Part shown: piece by piece, positions 8,154-17,078 of the stretch
Layout: each line of letters begins with the position of its first letter
Position numbering within the stretch: position 1 is the first letter of the stretch
Assembly: GCF_036492245.1 (NCBI RefSeq)
Contig: NZ_AP025286.1
Span: 2,542,001-2,606,000 of the forward strand
From: Treponema bryantii
GTDB taxonomy: Bacteria > Spirochaetota > Spirochaetia > Treponematales > Treponemataceae
Direction of reading: 5' to 3'
DNA: 64,000 nt
The notes under the pieces: model-generated
Databases searched by the model: none
What the model was told of the DNA's origin: nothing
What the model saw: only the letters and a program-made list of their open reading frames with translations
Made by a program: the position numbers and the translations under genes

Positions 8154-11100
8154 ATGGCACTTAAAGAATTTAATTTAGATAATTATTCTGACATTACAGA
8201 ATCCATGTATATTCAGGCCTCTGCAGGAACCGGAAAAACTTATAACATTACCGGAATCGTAAAAAAGCTCATTGATAAAAAAGTCAGGCTTGAAGAAATA
8301 CTTGTCGTAACCTATACCGAAAAAGCAGCCGGAGAATTACGCGACCGAATCAGAGCAAAATGTCCTGATGAAGATGTAGACAATGCTGCAATTTTTACAA
8401 TTCATTCGTTCTGTCAGAAAACTCTCAGTGAATTTTCATTTACTGCAAATCAGTGTGCATCTCTTTCTCTTGTTGATGATGACGCAATTGATGATTTTAT
8501 TGACCGCTGGATTCGAGACGTACTGAAAAACAATTCAGATTTCAAGCAGCTTTTTGTAGATGCAGAAAAACAATCTACATTCATAAACAATCTTAAAAGA
8601 GATTTCAAACAGGCGCTCTCAAAATATTATCTTGATTATCAGCATGATGAAGTTGAAAGCATTGTAAAGCTTGATGAAGACAATTTTATTTTCTTTGAAG
8701 ATACACCACTCTCTTTTACCACTTTTGAACAGGTTACAGCTCCACAAAGAATAGAAGATCTTTTTATTATCCAGGGCTTTGAAGAAGCCTGGACAGAACT
8801 TAATGAAAAGCTTTATGCAAAAAAAGCTGAAGATTTTAAGAACTCGATTTTATCAAATATCAGTGAAAATCACACTTTTGGTTTTGATGGAAGAAGCATA
8901 CAGGAGAGATGGATTGGAGAAGAAATCGCCGAAGTCTTTCTGTATTTTAAGAATCTAAAAGAGTCATATAAAAAGCTTCTTGAGAAAAGGTCTACGCTTC
9001 CACTTAAGAAATTTTATATTTCTCAACTCAAAAATCTTTACACAGCCTGGCAGAAGGAAAAAGAAAACAATAAAATGCAGAGCTACGATGATATGCTCAG
9101 AAGTGTACGCGAAGCTGTCTGTCAGCCGGAGTCAGCACTTAAAAAACAGCTTCAGAAAAAATATAAATACGCAATCATCGATGAGTTTCAGGATACAAAC
9201 CAGAAGCAGTGGGACATTTTCAAAACCGTTTTTATGGAAGATTCAGATCACGTAATTATTGTGGTAGGTGATCCAAAGCAATCTATTTACTCCTTCCAGG
9301 GAGCAGATGTAAACGTTTATGAAAATGCCATTAAGGCAATCGCTGCAAATGGCGGCGGAGAATATTATCTTGCCACAAACTACCGTTCAACTGATTCAAT
9401 GGTAGAAAGATGTAATGATTTATTTCAGACTAAAAATAACAGCACTCCTTTTTTCAGTCTGGATTCCGGAATAACCTTTTCTGATTCAAAACCTTCTCAT
9501 AAAAAAGCCCCTGCAAAATACTGCGGAAAAATCATAGAGCCGGTATGGATAGCAGGCCGCACTGAACATAGAACGACAGAAGAAGAGTTTGCCACAATTG
9601 CCGTTCAGCAGATTATAGACTGCTGTACTTTTGAAAACGGAAAAACAAAACTCCAGGTTTTCGACAAAGATAAGGAAGACGAGACTGGTAACTGTTCTGA
9701 ACTTCGCAATGTAAGTTTTCATGATTTTGCAATTTTAGTACGTTCTTCATCTGAATATACAGAAATTGAGAGGGCATTAAAAAAAGCCGGTATCCCGTCT
9801 CTGCGTTATAAGGATGCAAATCTTTTTGCAGGAAAAGAATGTACTCAATGGATTTCTCTGTTTAATGCAATAACCGCAAAAGATTTTACAGGACAAAAAA
9901 GAGCAATTTTAAGTGAAGCTCTTTTTACAGATTTTTTCTGTATTCCACTTGAATCTGTTGAAAACGAAGAATTTGATAATCCTTCCTGCCCACAAAGACA
10001 GATCATAATTCAATGGCAGGAACTTGCACGTCAGAGAAAATGGGCAAAGCTTCTTGAAAATATTTTTGAAGTTACAAATATAGAAAACAGACTTTCCGAT
10101 TTAGGTCAGATGCTGTCGCTTACAAAAATCCGCCAGATTGGAAAATACGCTGTTGATTATCTGTATAAAACCGATAGCTCTCTCGAAGACCTTAGCAAAC
10201 ATCTTCTTCGACTTTCGACCTCATCGGATTCTTCTATTGATGATGGTGACATTGTAGAAAAAGGAACTGATTTTGACTGTGTTCAGCTTATGACAATCCA
10301 TGCGTCAAAGGGTCTTGAATTCCCGGTTGTTATCGTTCCTGCTGGTTTAAGAGGAAGAAATAAACAGGGACCATGTGCATGGCTTTATCATGATGAAAAC
10401 AGAAATGCAAAATTGAGTTTCTGTGATTACGGAAAAACGAAATACCAGACAGAAGAAGATTTTGAAAGAGAACGACTTTTCTATGTTGCATACACACGTG
10501 CTTCTTCCATTCTTATGCTTCCTGTTTATGATATCTGGCAATCAGAAGGAGACAAGGACGCAAAAGACGGTATTTATAATTTCTTAAATGATAACATAAC
10601 AGCTCTTTCTGATAAAAAAGATGAAGAAGAAAAAACTCTTACGAGAAGCATTTCAAAAAATGATAAAAAATTTGATGAACTGAAAGAAGATGTTCTGGCA
10701 ATACTTCAGGAATTCAAAAAATCAAAAGATGAAACAAACGCCGGGCTGATATTAGAACAGGATATCTCAGAAGAAGAACAGTTGGCAGTTACTAAAGAAC
10801 TCTCGTCAAAAATTCCGACTCTCTCTATTCACAAACATTCCTACTCTTCTCTTTCTCATAAAAAGTCAGCCGCTGAAGACATGACAGAAAATGGTGGACG
10901 AGCGGATAAGGAAGGCACAGAAGAACAGAAGGTTTCACTTGCACGCTTTGATCTGGCAGCAAATCCGGTTTCCTACATTGTAATCCCTGACTCAGATTCA
11001 GCTTACCCGCCAGCCGCAGCAGCTCCTTACAATTACCCTAAAGGAACAAAACTTGGTATTGCTCTTCATGAAGTTTTCGAAAAAACTGATTTTTCTGCAT

Positions 11101-11777
11101 CACAGGATGATGAGGGACTGCGCCGTCTCATAACGGCCTGCTTCGAGAAGCAGACCTTGAGTATCCCCGAGAACGATCCAGATCAGTGGCTCACATATAC
11201 AGCCGCCCTCCTGTGGAATACCCTCAACGCAAAACTTCCGGAGATTACCGGCTTCACACAGACCTGCCGCTATTTTAAACTCAGCGAACTCGCAGCCGAA
11301 GACCGGATCAGCGAAGCCGAGTTCAACATGAACGCCGACATAATCGCGGGGTCCGACGTCACCACAGACGGCGATATCACCGGTGCACTAAAAAATTACT
11401 GCAATGGCTTTATCGACCTCGTATTCAAACGCAATATCGGTGGCAGAGACCTCTACTCCATCCTCGACTGGAAGAGCGACACCTTCGAAGCCGGCGAATA
11501 TTCCGACGGTACACTTCTCAAGACACACACCGACGACCGCTATTCTATCCAGCGTGTTTTATATTCTTATAGCCTCATCAAATGGCTTGCTTCTTTCTAC
11601 AGGGATGAGACCGAAGCACAGATATTCGAAAATCATTTCGGCGGAATTTATTACGCTTACGTCCGAGGCTGTCATGCAGACACCTGCAGCGGAATCTATG
11701 CACGAACCTGGAACAGCTGGCAGGAACTGGAAAACGCATTTAAGAAAATAATGGGAGCAGAACATGAAAGCAGATAA
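8154..11777 (+). CDS. recB: RecBCD (exonuclease V) beta subunit, RecB helicase-nuclease
   Basis: About 1,207 residues with a full set of UvrD-type superfamily 1 motifs: ASAGTGKTYNI (I), TYTEKAAGELRDRI (Ia), IIDEFQDTNQKQWDIF (II), VVGDPKQSIYSFQGAD (III), ATNYRST (IV), TIHASKGLEFPVVIVP (V) and RLFYVAYTRAS (VI). The C-terminal nuclease is intact: LGIALHEVFE, then GFIDLVFK and SILDWKSD (metal-binding Asp, Asp and Lys), then YSIQRVLYSYSL (QxxxY). It is the 3'-5' motor and sole nuclease of the complex. The ATG at 8154 has AGGGG 9 nt upstream; an in-frame GTG at 8121 lies inside recC and is rejected. Roughly 11100-11560, over the nuclease domain, is visibly richer in GC-ending codons than the rest. 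Confidence 0.93.
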   Translation: MALKEFNLDNYSDITESMYIQASAGTGKTYNITGIVKKLIDKKVRLEEILVVTYTEKAAGELRDRIRAKCPDEDVDNAAIFTIHSFCQKTLSEFSFTANQCASLSLVDDDAIDDFIDRWIRDVLKNNSDFKQLFVDAEKQSTFINNLKRDFKQALSKYYLDYQHDEVESIVKLDEDNFIFFEDTPLSFTTFEQVTAPQRIEDLFIIQGFEEAWTELNEKLYAKKAEDFKNSILSNISENHTFGFDGRSIQERWIGEEIAEVFLYFKNLKESYKKLLEKRSTLPLKKFYISQLKNLYTAWQKEKENNKMQSYDDMLRSVREAVCQPESALKKQLQKKYKYAIIDEFQDTNQKQWDIFKTVFMEDSDHVIIVVGDPKQSIYSFQGADVNVYENAIKAIAANGGGEYYLATNYRSTDSMVERCNDLFQTKNNSTPFFSLDSGITFSDSKPSHKKAPAKYCGKIIEPVWIAGRTEHRTTEEEFATIAVQQIIDCCTFENGKTKLQVFDKDKEDETGNCSELRNVSFHDFAILVRSSSEYTEIERALKKAGIPSLRYKDANLFAGKECTQWISLFNAITAKDFTGQKRAILSEALFTDFFCIPLESVENEEFDNPSCPQRQIIIQWQELARQRKWAKLLENIFEVTNIENRLSDLGQMLSLTKIRQIGKYAVDYLYKTDSSLEDLSKHLLRLSTSSDSSIDDGDIVEKGTDFDCVQLMTIHASKGLEFPVVIVPAGLRGRNKQGPCAWLYHDENRNAKLSFCDYGKTKYQTEEDFERERLFYVAYTRASSILMLPVYDIWQSEGDKDAKDGIYNFLNDNITALSDKKDEEEKTLTRSISKNDKKFDELKEDVLAILQEFKKSKDETNAGLILEQDISEEEQLAVTKELSSKIPTLSIHKHSYSSLSHKKSAAEDMTENGGRADKEGTEEQKVSLARFDLAANPVSYIVIPDSDSAYPPAAAAPYNYPKGTKLGIALHEVFEKTDFSASQDDEGLRRLITACFEKQTLSIPENDPDQWLTYTAALLWNTLNAKLPEITGFTQTCRYFKLSELAAEDRISEAEFNMNADIIAGSDVTTDGDITGALKNYCNGFIDLVFKRNIGGRDLYSILDWKSDTFEAGEYSDGTLLKTHTDDRYSIQRVLYSYSLIKWLASFYRDETEAQIFENHFGGIYYAYVRGCHADTCSGIYARTWNSWQELENAFKKIMGAEHESR

Positions 11778-13782
11778 ACAACAACTCAAAGATTTTATCA
11801 AAAAACTCTCCGACATGAACTGCATCACTCCCGTCTGGGAAAAAGTTCTTGATGTTCTAATTCAGCTGGAACCCGATGTCAGCTTTGAAGCGCTCGCCGT
11901 AATCTGCATTTATTTTTCTCTCCTCGATGACGGCAACATCTGTATTCCATTAGCAGCAGGTAAACTTACAGATAAATGGCAGAAAAAATGGGAAGGACTT
12001 CTTTTGCAGGAAGGCAGACTTTCACAAAAGACTGATGATATTAAATATTTTGCAGACCTTATCGCAAAAAGCTTACCACAGATTTCCACAGAAAAACTTC
12101 CGAATCTTATTTCATATTCTGACTCTTCAAAACCTTTTATAATCGATTCCGGATGGCTTTTTGCCGCAAAGTATTATAAGGCAAAAATCAATATAGAAAG
12201 AAGAATCAGCCTGATAATGCCTCACAACACAATTTCTCCTCTTGAAGAAGAAAAGCAGAATATTCGGGAATACTTTAAGAATCTTACATGCAGCGAAACT
12301 CAGCCTCCAATGATCCTTAAAGACGAACAGATAAACGCAATTCTCCGCGGCCTTGATGAAAACCTCATTATCACCGGCGGACCTGGAACCGGTAAGACAA
12401 CTGTAGTCTGCTATCTTTTGTGGGAGTTTTTTCTTACAAAGGATATCATGAATTATTCTCTGTTCCTTGCAGCCCCAAGCGGAAAAGCCGCAGACCGCAT
12501 GAAGGAAAGTATTTCTGAGACACTTGCACGATTGAATCTTAATGCAATTCCCGAAGGCCCGCAGCGCACCACAGCTCGTACAGTTTTTGAAAAACTTAAC
12601 AGTGCCCAGTCTTCAACAATTCATCGTCTTCTCAGTTTTAATCCTTCAACCAACGGCTTCCGCTATAACGCAGAAAATCAGTTTGAAAAGAAATCGATTT
12701 TTGTAATTGATGAAGCAAGTATGATTGATATTACTCTCTTCAGTTCTCTTCTCGAAGCAATTCCAGAAGGTGCACGGGTTTTCATTCTTGGAGATAAAGA
12801 CCAGCTGCCTTCCGTTCAGGCAGGTGCAGTTCTTGGCGAACTCTTAGCAAAAAAGACCAGTAGTGTTGCAGAGCTTAAGCAGTCCAGCCGCTTTAATGAC
12901 AATTCAGATGTCGGACGGCTTAAAAACGCAATGCAGGAAGATTCCAGTCTCGACAAAAAACTGGCATTTCTTACAAACTGGAACGAGTGGAAAAACAGCC
13001 ACAGCTTCACGAGCATACCTCAGGGAGATTTCCCGGTTACAACCTTTGTACCAGAGAAAAATTTTACAGAGCGTACAAAACAACTTGAAGAAATAATAAC
13101 CTCATGGAGCCAGGCTTTTTATGAAAACCTCGTTCAGCAGGCCCACGATGCTTCTGTAGATTTCACTCCTTCAAAACTCAATTCCCTCTGGCAGTCTGCA
13201 AGCAAAGCCCGCATTCTCTGTGCAGAACGCAGAGGTCTTCAGGGCGTTGAAACAATCAACAATCAGATTTGTGAGAGTATTATAAAAAAATACAATCTGC
13301 CGGCAGACGACGATTACTTTACCGGCCAGCTTCTGATGCTGACAAAGAACCAAGCAATATTCTGTCTTTATAACGGAGACTCTGGAATTGTTGTAGAAAA
13401 CAACGGGCTAAAATATCTGATGGTGAAAAAGGAAATAAAAAACAGTTCAGACACAGCGGGACAGCAAGCCACTAACGACCGTTCGTTAGTACAACATGGT
13501 ATTTTTCAGAAGGGCAGTTACATCTTCTACCCTCTTCATCTGCTTCCAAAAGAATCAATTGAAACAGCGTACGCAATTACAATTCATAAATCGCAGGGCT
13601 CTGGTTACAAGGCCATTCTTGTACTGCTGCCATCGCTGATAGGACACCCTCTTTTGAACCGGCAGATTGCTTATACTGCAATCACCAGAACAGAGGGAGC
13701 TACATATATTTTTGCTGATTACGATACTCTGGAGCACGCCCGACAGACAGTCATCGAGCGCGACACACAGATTCATCTCTAG
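11764..13782 (+). CDS. recD: RecBCD (exonuclease V) alpha subunit, RecD helicase
   Basis: 672 residues, the 5'-3' superfamily 1B motor of RecBCD. Walker A ITGGPGTGKTT is near residue 203, Walker B FVIDEASMID near 313, followed by ILGDKDQLPSVQAGAVLGEL, and the C-terminal motif YAITIHKSQGSGY near 605 followed by TAITRTEG. This is the RecD/TraA arrangement, and the N-terminal domain (about 170 residues) is the RecB-contacting region of RecD rather than RecD2. It overlaps the end of recB by 14 nt, so translation is probably coupled. Its TAG stop lies in the palindrome CTAG, which also supplies the stop of the convergent malQ. Confidence 0.92.
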   Translation: MKADKQQLKDFIKKLSDMNCITPVWEKVLDVLIQLEPDVSFEALAVICIYFSLLDDGNICIPLAAGKLTDKWQKKWEGLLLQEGRLSQKTDDIKYFADLIAKSLPQISTEKLPNLISYSDSSKPFIIDSGWLFAAKYYKAKINIERRISLIMPHNTISPLEEEKQNIREYFKNLTCSETQPPMILKDEQINAILRGLDENLIITGGPGTGKTTVVCYLLWEFFLTKDIMNYSLFLAAPSGKAADRMKESISETLARLNLNAIPEGPQRTTARTVFEKLNSAQSSTIHRLLSFNPSTNGFRYNAENQFEKKSIFVIDEASMIDITLFSSLLEAIPEGARVFILGDKDQLPSVQAGAVLGELLAKKTSSVAELKQSSRFNDNSDVGRLKNAMQEDSSLDKKLAFLTNWNEWKNSHSFTSIPQGDFPVTTFVPEKNFTERTKQLEEIITSWSQAFYENLVQQAHDASVDFTPSKLNSLWQSASKARILCAERRGLQGVETINNQICESIIKKYNLPADDDYFTGQLLMLTKNQAIFCLYNGDSGIVVENNGLKYLMVKKEIKNSSDTAGQQATNDRSLVQHGIFQKGSYIFYPLHLLPKESIETAYAITIHKSQGSGYKAILVLLPSLIGHPLLNRQIAYTAITRTEGATYIFADYDTLEHARQTVIERDTQIHL

Positions 13783-15284
13783 TTACGTCCGGCAGCCTTG
13801 CTTGCCTGCTTCAGCCATTTAGCCTCATCCGCAGTAATCTGCTCTTCAGTTGCACGCCACTTCCAGTTTTCACCAACCGATGACGGGAAGTTCATTCGTG
13901 CTTCGTGGCCCAGACCAATAAGATCCTGCATAGTAAGAATGCACACGAAGGCCTTACACTCAAGAGCTGCTTTCATCATTGTTTCACACATCTGGGCTTT
14001 ATCGGTAAGCTTGAAGTATTTCATTGCGTGGTCGAGTTCAGCCGGGCTAGCCGACTCAACCCAGCCGTTGATCGGATCGTTATCGTGTGAGCCGGTATAT
14101 ACAATGCTGTTCTCAGGAATATTGTGAGGAAGATAAGTATTTGTATCATCTCCACCAAAGGCAAACTGAATCACCTTCATTCCAGGGAAGCCGCAGTCCT
14201 TAAGCATTTTATGAACCTTAGGAGTTAGATATCCCAAATCCTCCGCAATAATCGGAACCTTTCCAAGAGCCTTCTCTACTTCCTTGAATAAATCAACTCC
14301 AGGTCCTTTACGCCACTTACCATTCTTAGCATCTTCCGCACCATACTTTATACAATAGAAAGATTCAAAACCGCGGAAGTGATCAATACGCAAAATATCA
14401 TAAATCTCAAGACTGGCCTTAAGTCTCTGCTTCCACCAGCCGTAGCCGTCTTCCTTAAGCTGTTTCCAGTTATAAACCGGATTACCCCAGAGTTGTCCCT
14501 TATCGGTAAACGCATCAGGAGGACAACCTGCAACCTCAAGAGGGACTCCCTTCTTGCTAAGCAAAAAGTTTTCCGGATGAGTCCAAACATCAGCACTGTC
14601 GGCAGAAACATAAATCGGAATATCACCAATAATCTTTATATCCTTAGAAGCCGCATAAGCACGAAGATCTTTCCACTGCTTAAAGAAGAGATACTGAAGC
14701 ATCTTGTAATATTCCATGCGGCGGGCGCACTTCTTTTTCCAGTCAGCCACAGCTTTTTCTTCACGAAGGCGGATATCCTTTTCCCAGTCCATAAAAGAAG
14801 CACCATTGTGAGCATCCTTTACAGCCATAAACAGGGCAAAATCCTCAAGCCAGAATTTATTCTTACGGCAGAAAGCCTTGTAATCCTCTGGAGTTTTCTT
14901 TTCAAAATTATCCTGAAGTTTTGCAAACAGCTCGTTACGCTTTACATAAAGAAGACCGAAGTCTGCACAGGTCGGATCAGCACCCCAGTCAATTCCATCG
15001 TAGTCTTTTTTTGAGAGAAGTCCGTCCTTTTTAAGTAAATCAAAATCTATAAAATAAGGATTTCCTGCAAAGGTAGAAAAGCTCTGATAAGGAGAGTTAC
15101 CATAACCGGTAGGACAAACCGGCAGAATCTGCCAGTAGCTCTGCCCTGCTTTCGCAAGGAAATCTATAAACTTATATGCATTTTTACCAAGGGTACCGAT
15201 TCCAAAAGGTCCAGGAAGCGAAGAAATATGCATCAGCACACCGCTTCCACGTTTTTTAAACTGTGTTACGTTTGATTTAGCCAT
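13779..15284 (-). CDS. malQ: 4-alpha-glucanotransferase (amylomaltase, GH77)
   Basis: 501 residues, the typical length of compact GH77 enzymes. It transfers maltooligosaccharide units between alpha-1,4-glucans in the cytoplasm for maltodextrin or glycogen use. The family opening SGVLMHISSLPGPFGIGTLG is present, as are DIPIYVS, PPDAFTDKGQLWGNPVYNW, the nucleophile region LRIDHFRGFESF, the acid/base region IIAEDLG, and TGSHDND. No signal peptide. The start has no Shine-Dalgarno; TATACT ends 6 nt before the ATG and TTGCGA lies 16 bp further up, so the mRNA is probably leaderless. Divergent from the SulP gene and convergent with recD, with overlapping stops. Confidence 0.95.
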   Translation of the reverse strand: MAKSNVTQFKKRGSGVLMHISSLPGPFGIGTLGKNAYKFIDFLAKAGQSYWQILPVCPTGYGNSPYQSFSTFAGNPYFIDFDLLKKDGLLSKKDYDGIDWGADPTCADFGLLYVKRNELFAKLQDNFEKKTPEDYKAFCRKNKFWLEDFALFMAVKDAHNGASFMDWEKDIRLREEKAVADWKKKCARRMEYYKMLQYLFFKQWKDLRAYAASKDIKIIGDIPIYVSADSADVWTHPENFLLSKKGVPLEVAGCPPDAFTDKGQLWGNPVYNWKQLKEDGYGWWKQRLKASLEIYDILRIDHFRGFESFYCIKYGAEDAKNGKWRKGPGVDLFKEVEKALGKVPIIAEDLGYLTPKVHKMLKDCGFPGMKVIQFAFGGDDTNTYLPHNIPENSIVYTGSHDNDPINGWVESASPAELDHAMKYFKLTDKAQMCETMMKAALECKAFVCILTMQDLIGLGHEARMNFPSSVGENWKWRATEEQITADEAKWLKQASKAAGRN

Positions 15285-15290
15285 ATTTCA

Positions 15291-15318
15291 AGTATACATC
15301 ACTTTTCCAAATTCGCAA
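15291..15318 (-). promoter_or_regulatory. malQ promoter, predicted leaderless
   Basis: On the minus strand, -35 TTGCGA (15313-15318), a 16-bp spacer and -10 TATACT (15291-15296). The -10 ends 6 nt before the malQ ATG, so transcription would begin at or next to the A of ATG. Confidence 0.55.
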
Positions 15319-15335
15319 GCAATGACATAGATAGA

Positions 15336-15364
15336 ATGACACTCTTTTGTAAACTCGGTATAAT
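15336..15364 (+). promoter_or_regulatory. SulP gene promoter, predicted (near-)leaderless
   Basis: -35 ATGACA (15336-15341), a 17-bp spacer and a perfect -10 TATAAT (15359-15364). The start codon is 9 nt after the -10 and no Shine-Dalgarno is present. Confidence 0.65.
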
Positions 15365-15373
15365 CATTTCACT

Positions 15374-17074
15374 ATGTTTAAACCAGAGTTACTTAATTCG
15401 CTCAAGACTTATAATTCAAAGACTTTTGTGAGCGATCTCATCGCCGGTGTTATCGTCGGCATCGTTGCCCTTCCACTTGCAATCGCATTTGCCATTGCAT
15501 CGGGAGTGAATCCTGCTGCGGGACTTTTTACCGCAATTATCGCAGGTTTTTGTATTTCTGCATTTGGCGGAAGCCGCGTTCAGATTGGCGGTCCTACAGG
15601 TGCCTTTGCAGTAATCGTTTACGGAGTAGTTGCTCAGTACGGGCTATCAGGACTTGCCACAGCAACCGTTATGGCCGGAATCATTCTGATTCTTCTCGGC
15701 GCTTTTAAGATGGGTGGTCTTGTAAAGTTTATTCCTTACACAATCGTTACAGGCTTTACAGCAGGTATTGCAGTTACAATTGCAGCAGGCCAGCTCGGAG
15801 ACTTCTTCGGACTCCGCCCGGACTTCTCAACTCCAATGATGATTCTTGGAGAAGAGTATTCAAAGATGCCAGGTGATTTCCTTCCAAAAATCATCGTATA
15901 CATCCGCTCAGCTGCATCAATCAACGTTTACTCAACAATCATGGCAGCAGTTTGTCTCGCCTTTATCTTCATCTGGTCTAAGTTTATCAAGAAGATTCCT
16001 GGAAGTTTTGTTGTAATCATTCTTGCAACAGTTGTAAGTATCATCCTTGAAAAAACTGCAGGACTTCACACAGACACAATCGGAAAGTTTGCAGACGGCT
16101 CACAGCACTTTGTAATTCCAAATACACTTCCAAAGCCACAGCTTCCAGCCCTCAGCATCAAGACAATCACAACACTCTTCCCTACAGCAATTTCTATCGC
16201 AGTTCTTGCCGCAATTGAGTCTCTTCTTTCTGCTGTAGTTGCAGACGGTATGATTGGTTCTAAGCATGATTCAAACACAGAGCTTATTGCACAGGGTATC
16301 GCAAATATCGCGAGCCCTCTCTTCGGTGGAATCCCAGCTACAGGTGCTATTGCCCGTACAGCTACAAATATCAAGAACGGTGGAAAAACTCCGATTGCCG
16401 GAATCATCCACGCAATCACACTTTTGATTATTCTTCTGTTTGCAGGAAAATATGCCGCTTACATTCCAATGGCAGCCCTCGCAGCAGTACTTATCAATGT
16501 TGCATGGAATATGGCAGGCTTCCCTGCAATCCGCGCACTTCTTAAAGGTCAGAAATCAGATATCTGTGTTTTTGTTGTAACATTCCTTATTACAGTATTT
16601 GTAGACCTTACAGTTGCTATTGAAGTTGGACTTGGCTTTGCTGCCTTCTTCTTCATCAAGAAGATGATTGATCTTTCTGAAGTTCAGAATCAGAGAGAAA
16701 CACTTACCGGCGGTATCAAGGTTGATCAGCCGGAAGAAAACCTCGACATTCCACCTCAGACTTTTGTTTACGAAATTGAAGGACCACTCTTCTTCGGTAC
16801 AGTACGCAAGTTCGAGCTTGCAACAGAACGCGCACGCACAGACTGTAAGTATCTCGTACTCCGCATGAGAAACACAATTTATCTTGATGCCGGTGGAATT
16901 AAGGCTCTTGAACAGTGTAAGGCCGCATGTGACCGCAAGGGAATTACAATCGTAATCAGCGGTATTCACACACAGCCTTACTTACTGCTTGAAAAAACAG
17001 GAATGGCAGACACACTCGGCCGTGAAAATATCTTCGATAATATCACAGCCGCACTTGATCGCTGCCGAAAATAA
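15374..17074 (+). CDS. SulP (SLC26) family anion transporter with STAS domain
   Basis: 566 residues: an inner-membrane domain of about 10-14 helices, then a C-terminal STAS domain (about 465-566). The first helix region has SDLIAGVIVGIVALPLAIAFAIASG, the family signature, and GSRVQIGGPTGAFAVIV follows. The segment GIANIASPLFGGIPATGAIART is the second half of the substrate site shared by SulP members. The STAS domain has VLRMRNTIYLDAGGIKALE, without the phosphorylatable Ser of anti-sigma antagonists. Bacterial SulP proteins carry sulfate, bicarbonate or dicarboxylates; the substrate cannot be told from sequence. No sulfate-assimilation or carbonic anhydrase gene adjoins it. It stands alone between divergent malQ and a convergent GH120 gene 4 nt away. 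Confidence 0.93.
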   Translation: MFKPELLNSLKTYNSKTFVSDLIAGVIVGIVALPLAIAFAIASGVNPAAGLFTAIIAGFCISAFGGSRVQIGGPTGAFAVIVYGVVAQYGLSGLATATVMAGIILILLGAFKMGGLVKFIPYTIVTGFTAGIAVTIAAGQLGDFFGLRPDFSTPMMILGEEYSKMPGDFLPKIIVYIRSAASINVYSTIMAAVCLAFIFIWSKFIKKIPGSFVVIILATVVSIILEKTAGLHTDTIGKFADGSQHFVIPNTLPKPQLPALSIKTITTLFPTAISIAVLAAIESLLSAVVADGMIGSKHDSNTELIAQGIANIASPLFGGIPATGAIARTATNIKNGGKTPIAGIIHAITLLIILLFAGKYAAYIPMAALAAVLINVAWNMAGFPAIRALLKGQKSDICVFVVTFLITVFVDLTVAIEVGLGFAAFFFIKKMIDLSEVQNQRETLTGGIKVDQPEENLDIPPQTFVYEIEGPLFFGTVRKFELATERARTDCKYLVLRMRNTIYLDAGGIKALEQCKAACDRKGITIVISGIHTQPYLLLEKTGMADTLGRENIFDNITAALDRCRK

Positions 17075-17078
17075 TTAA

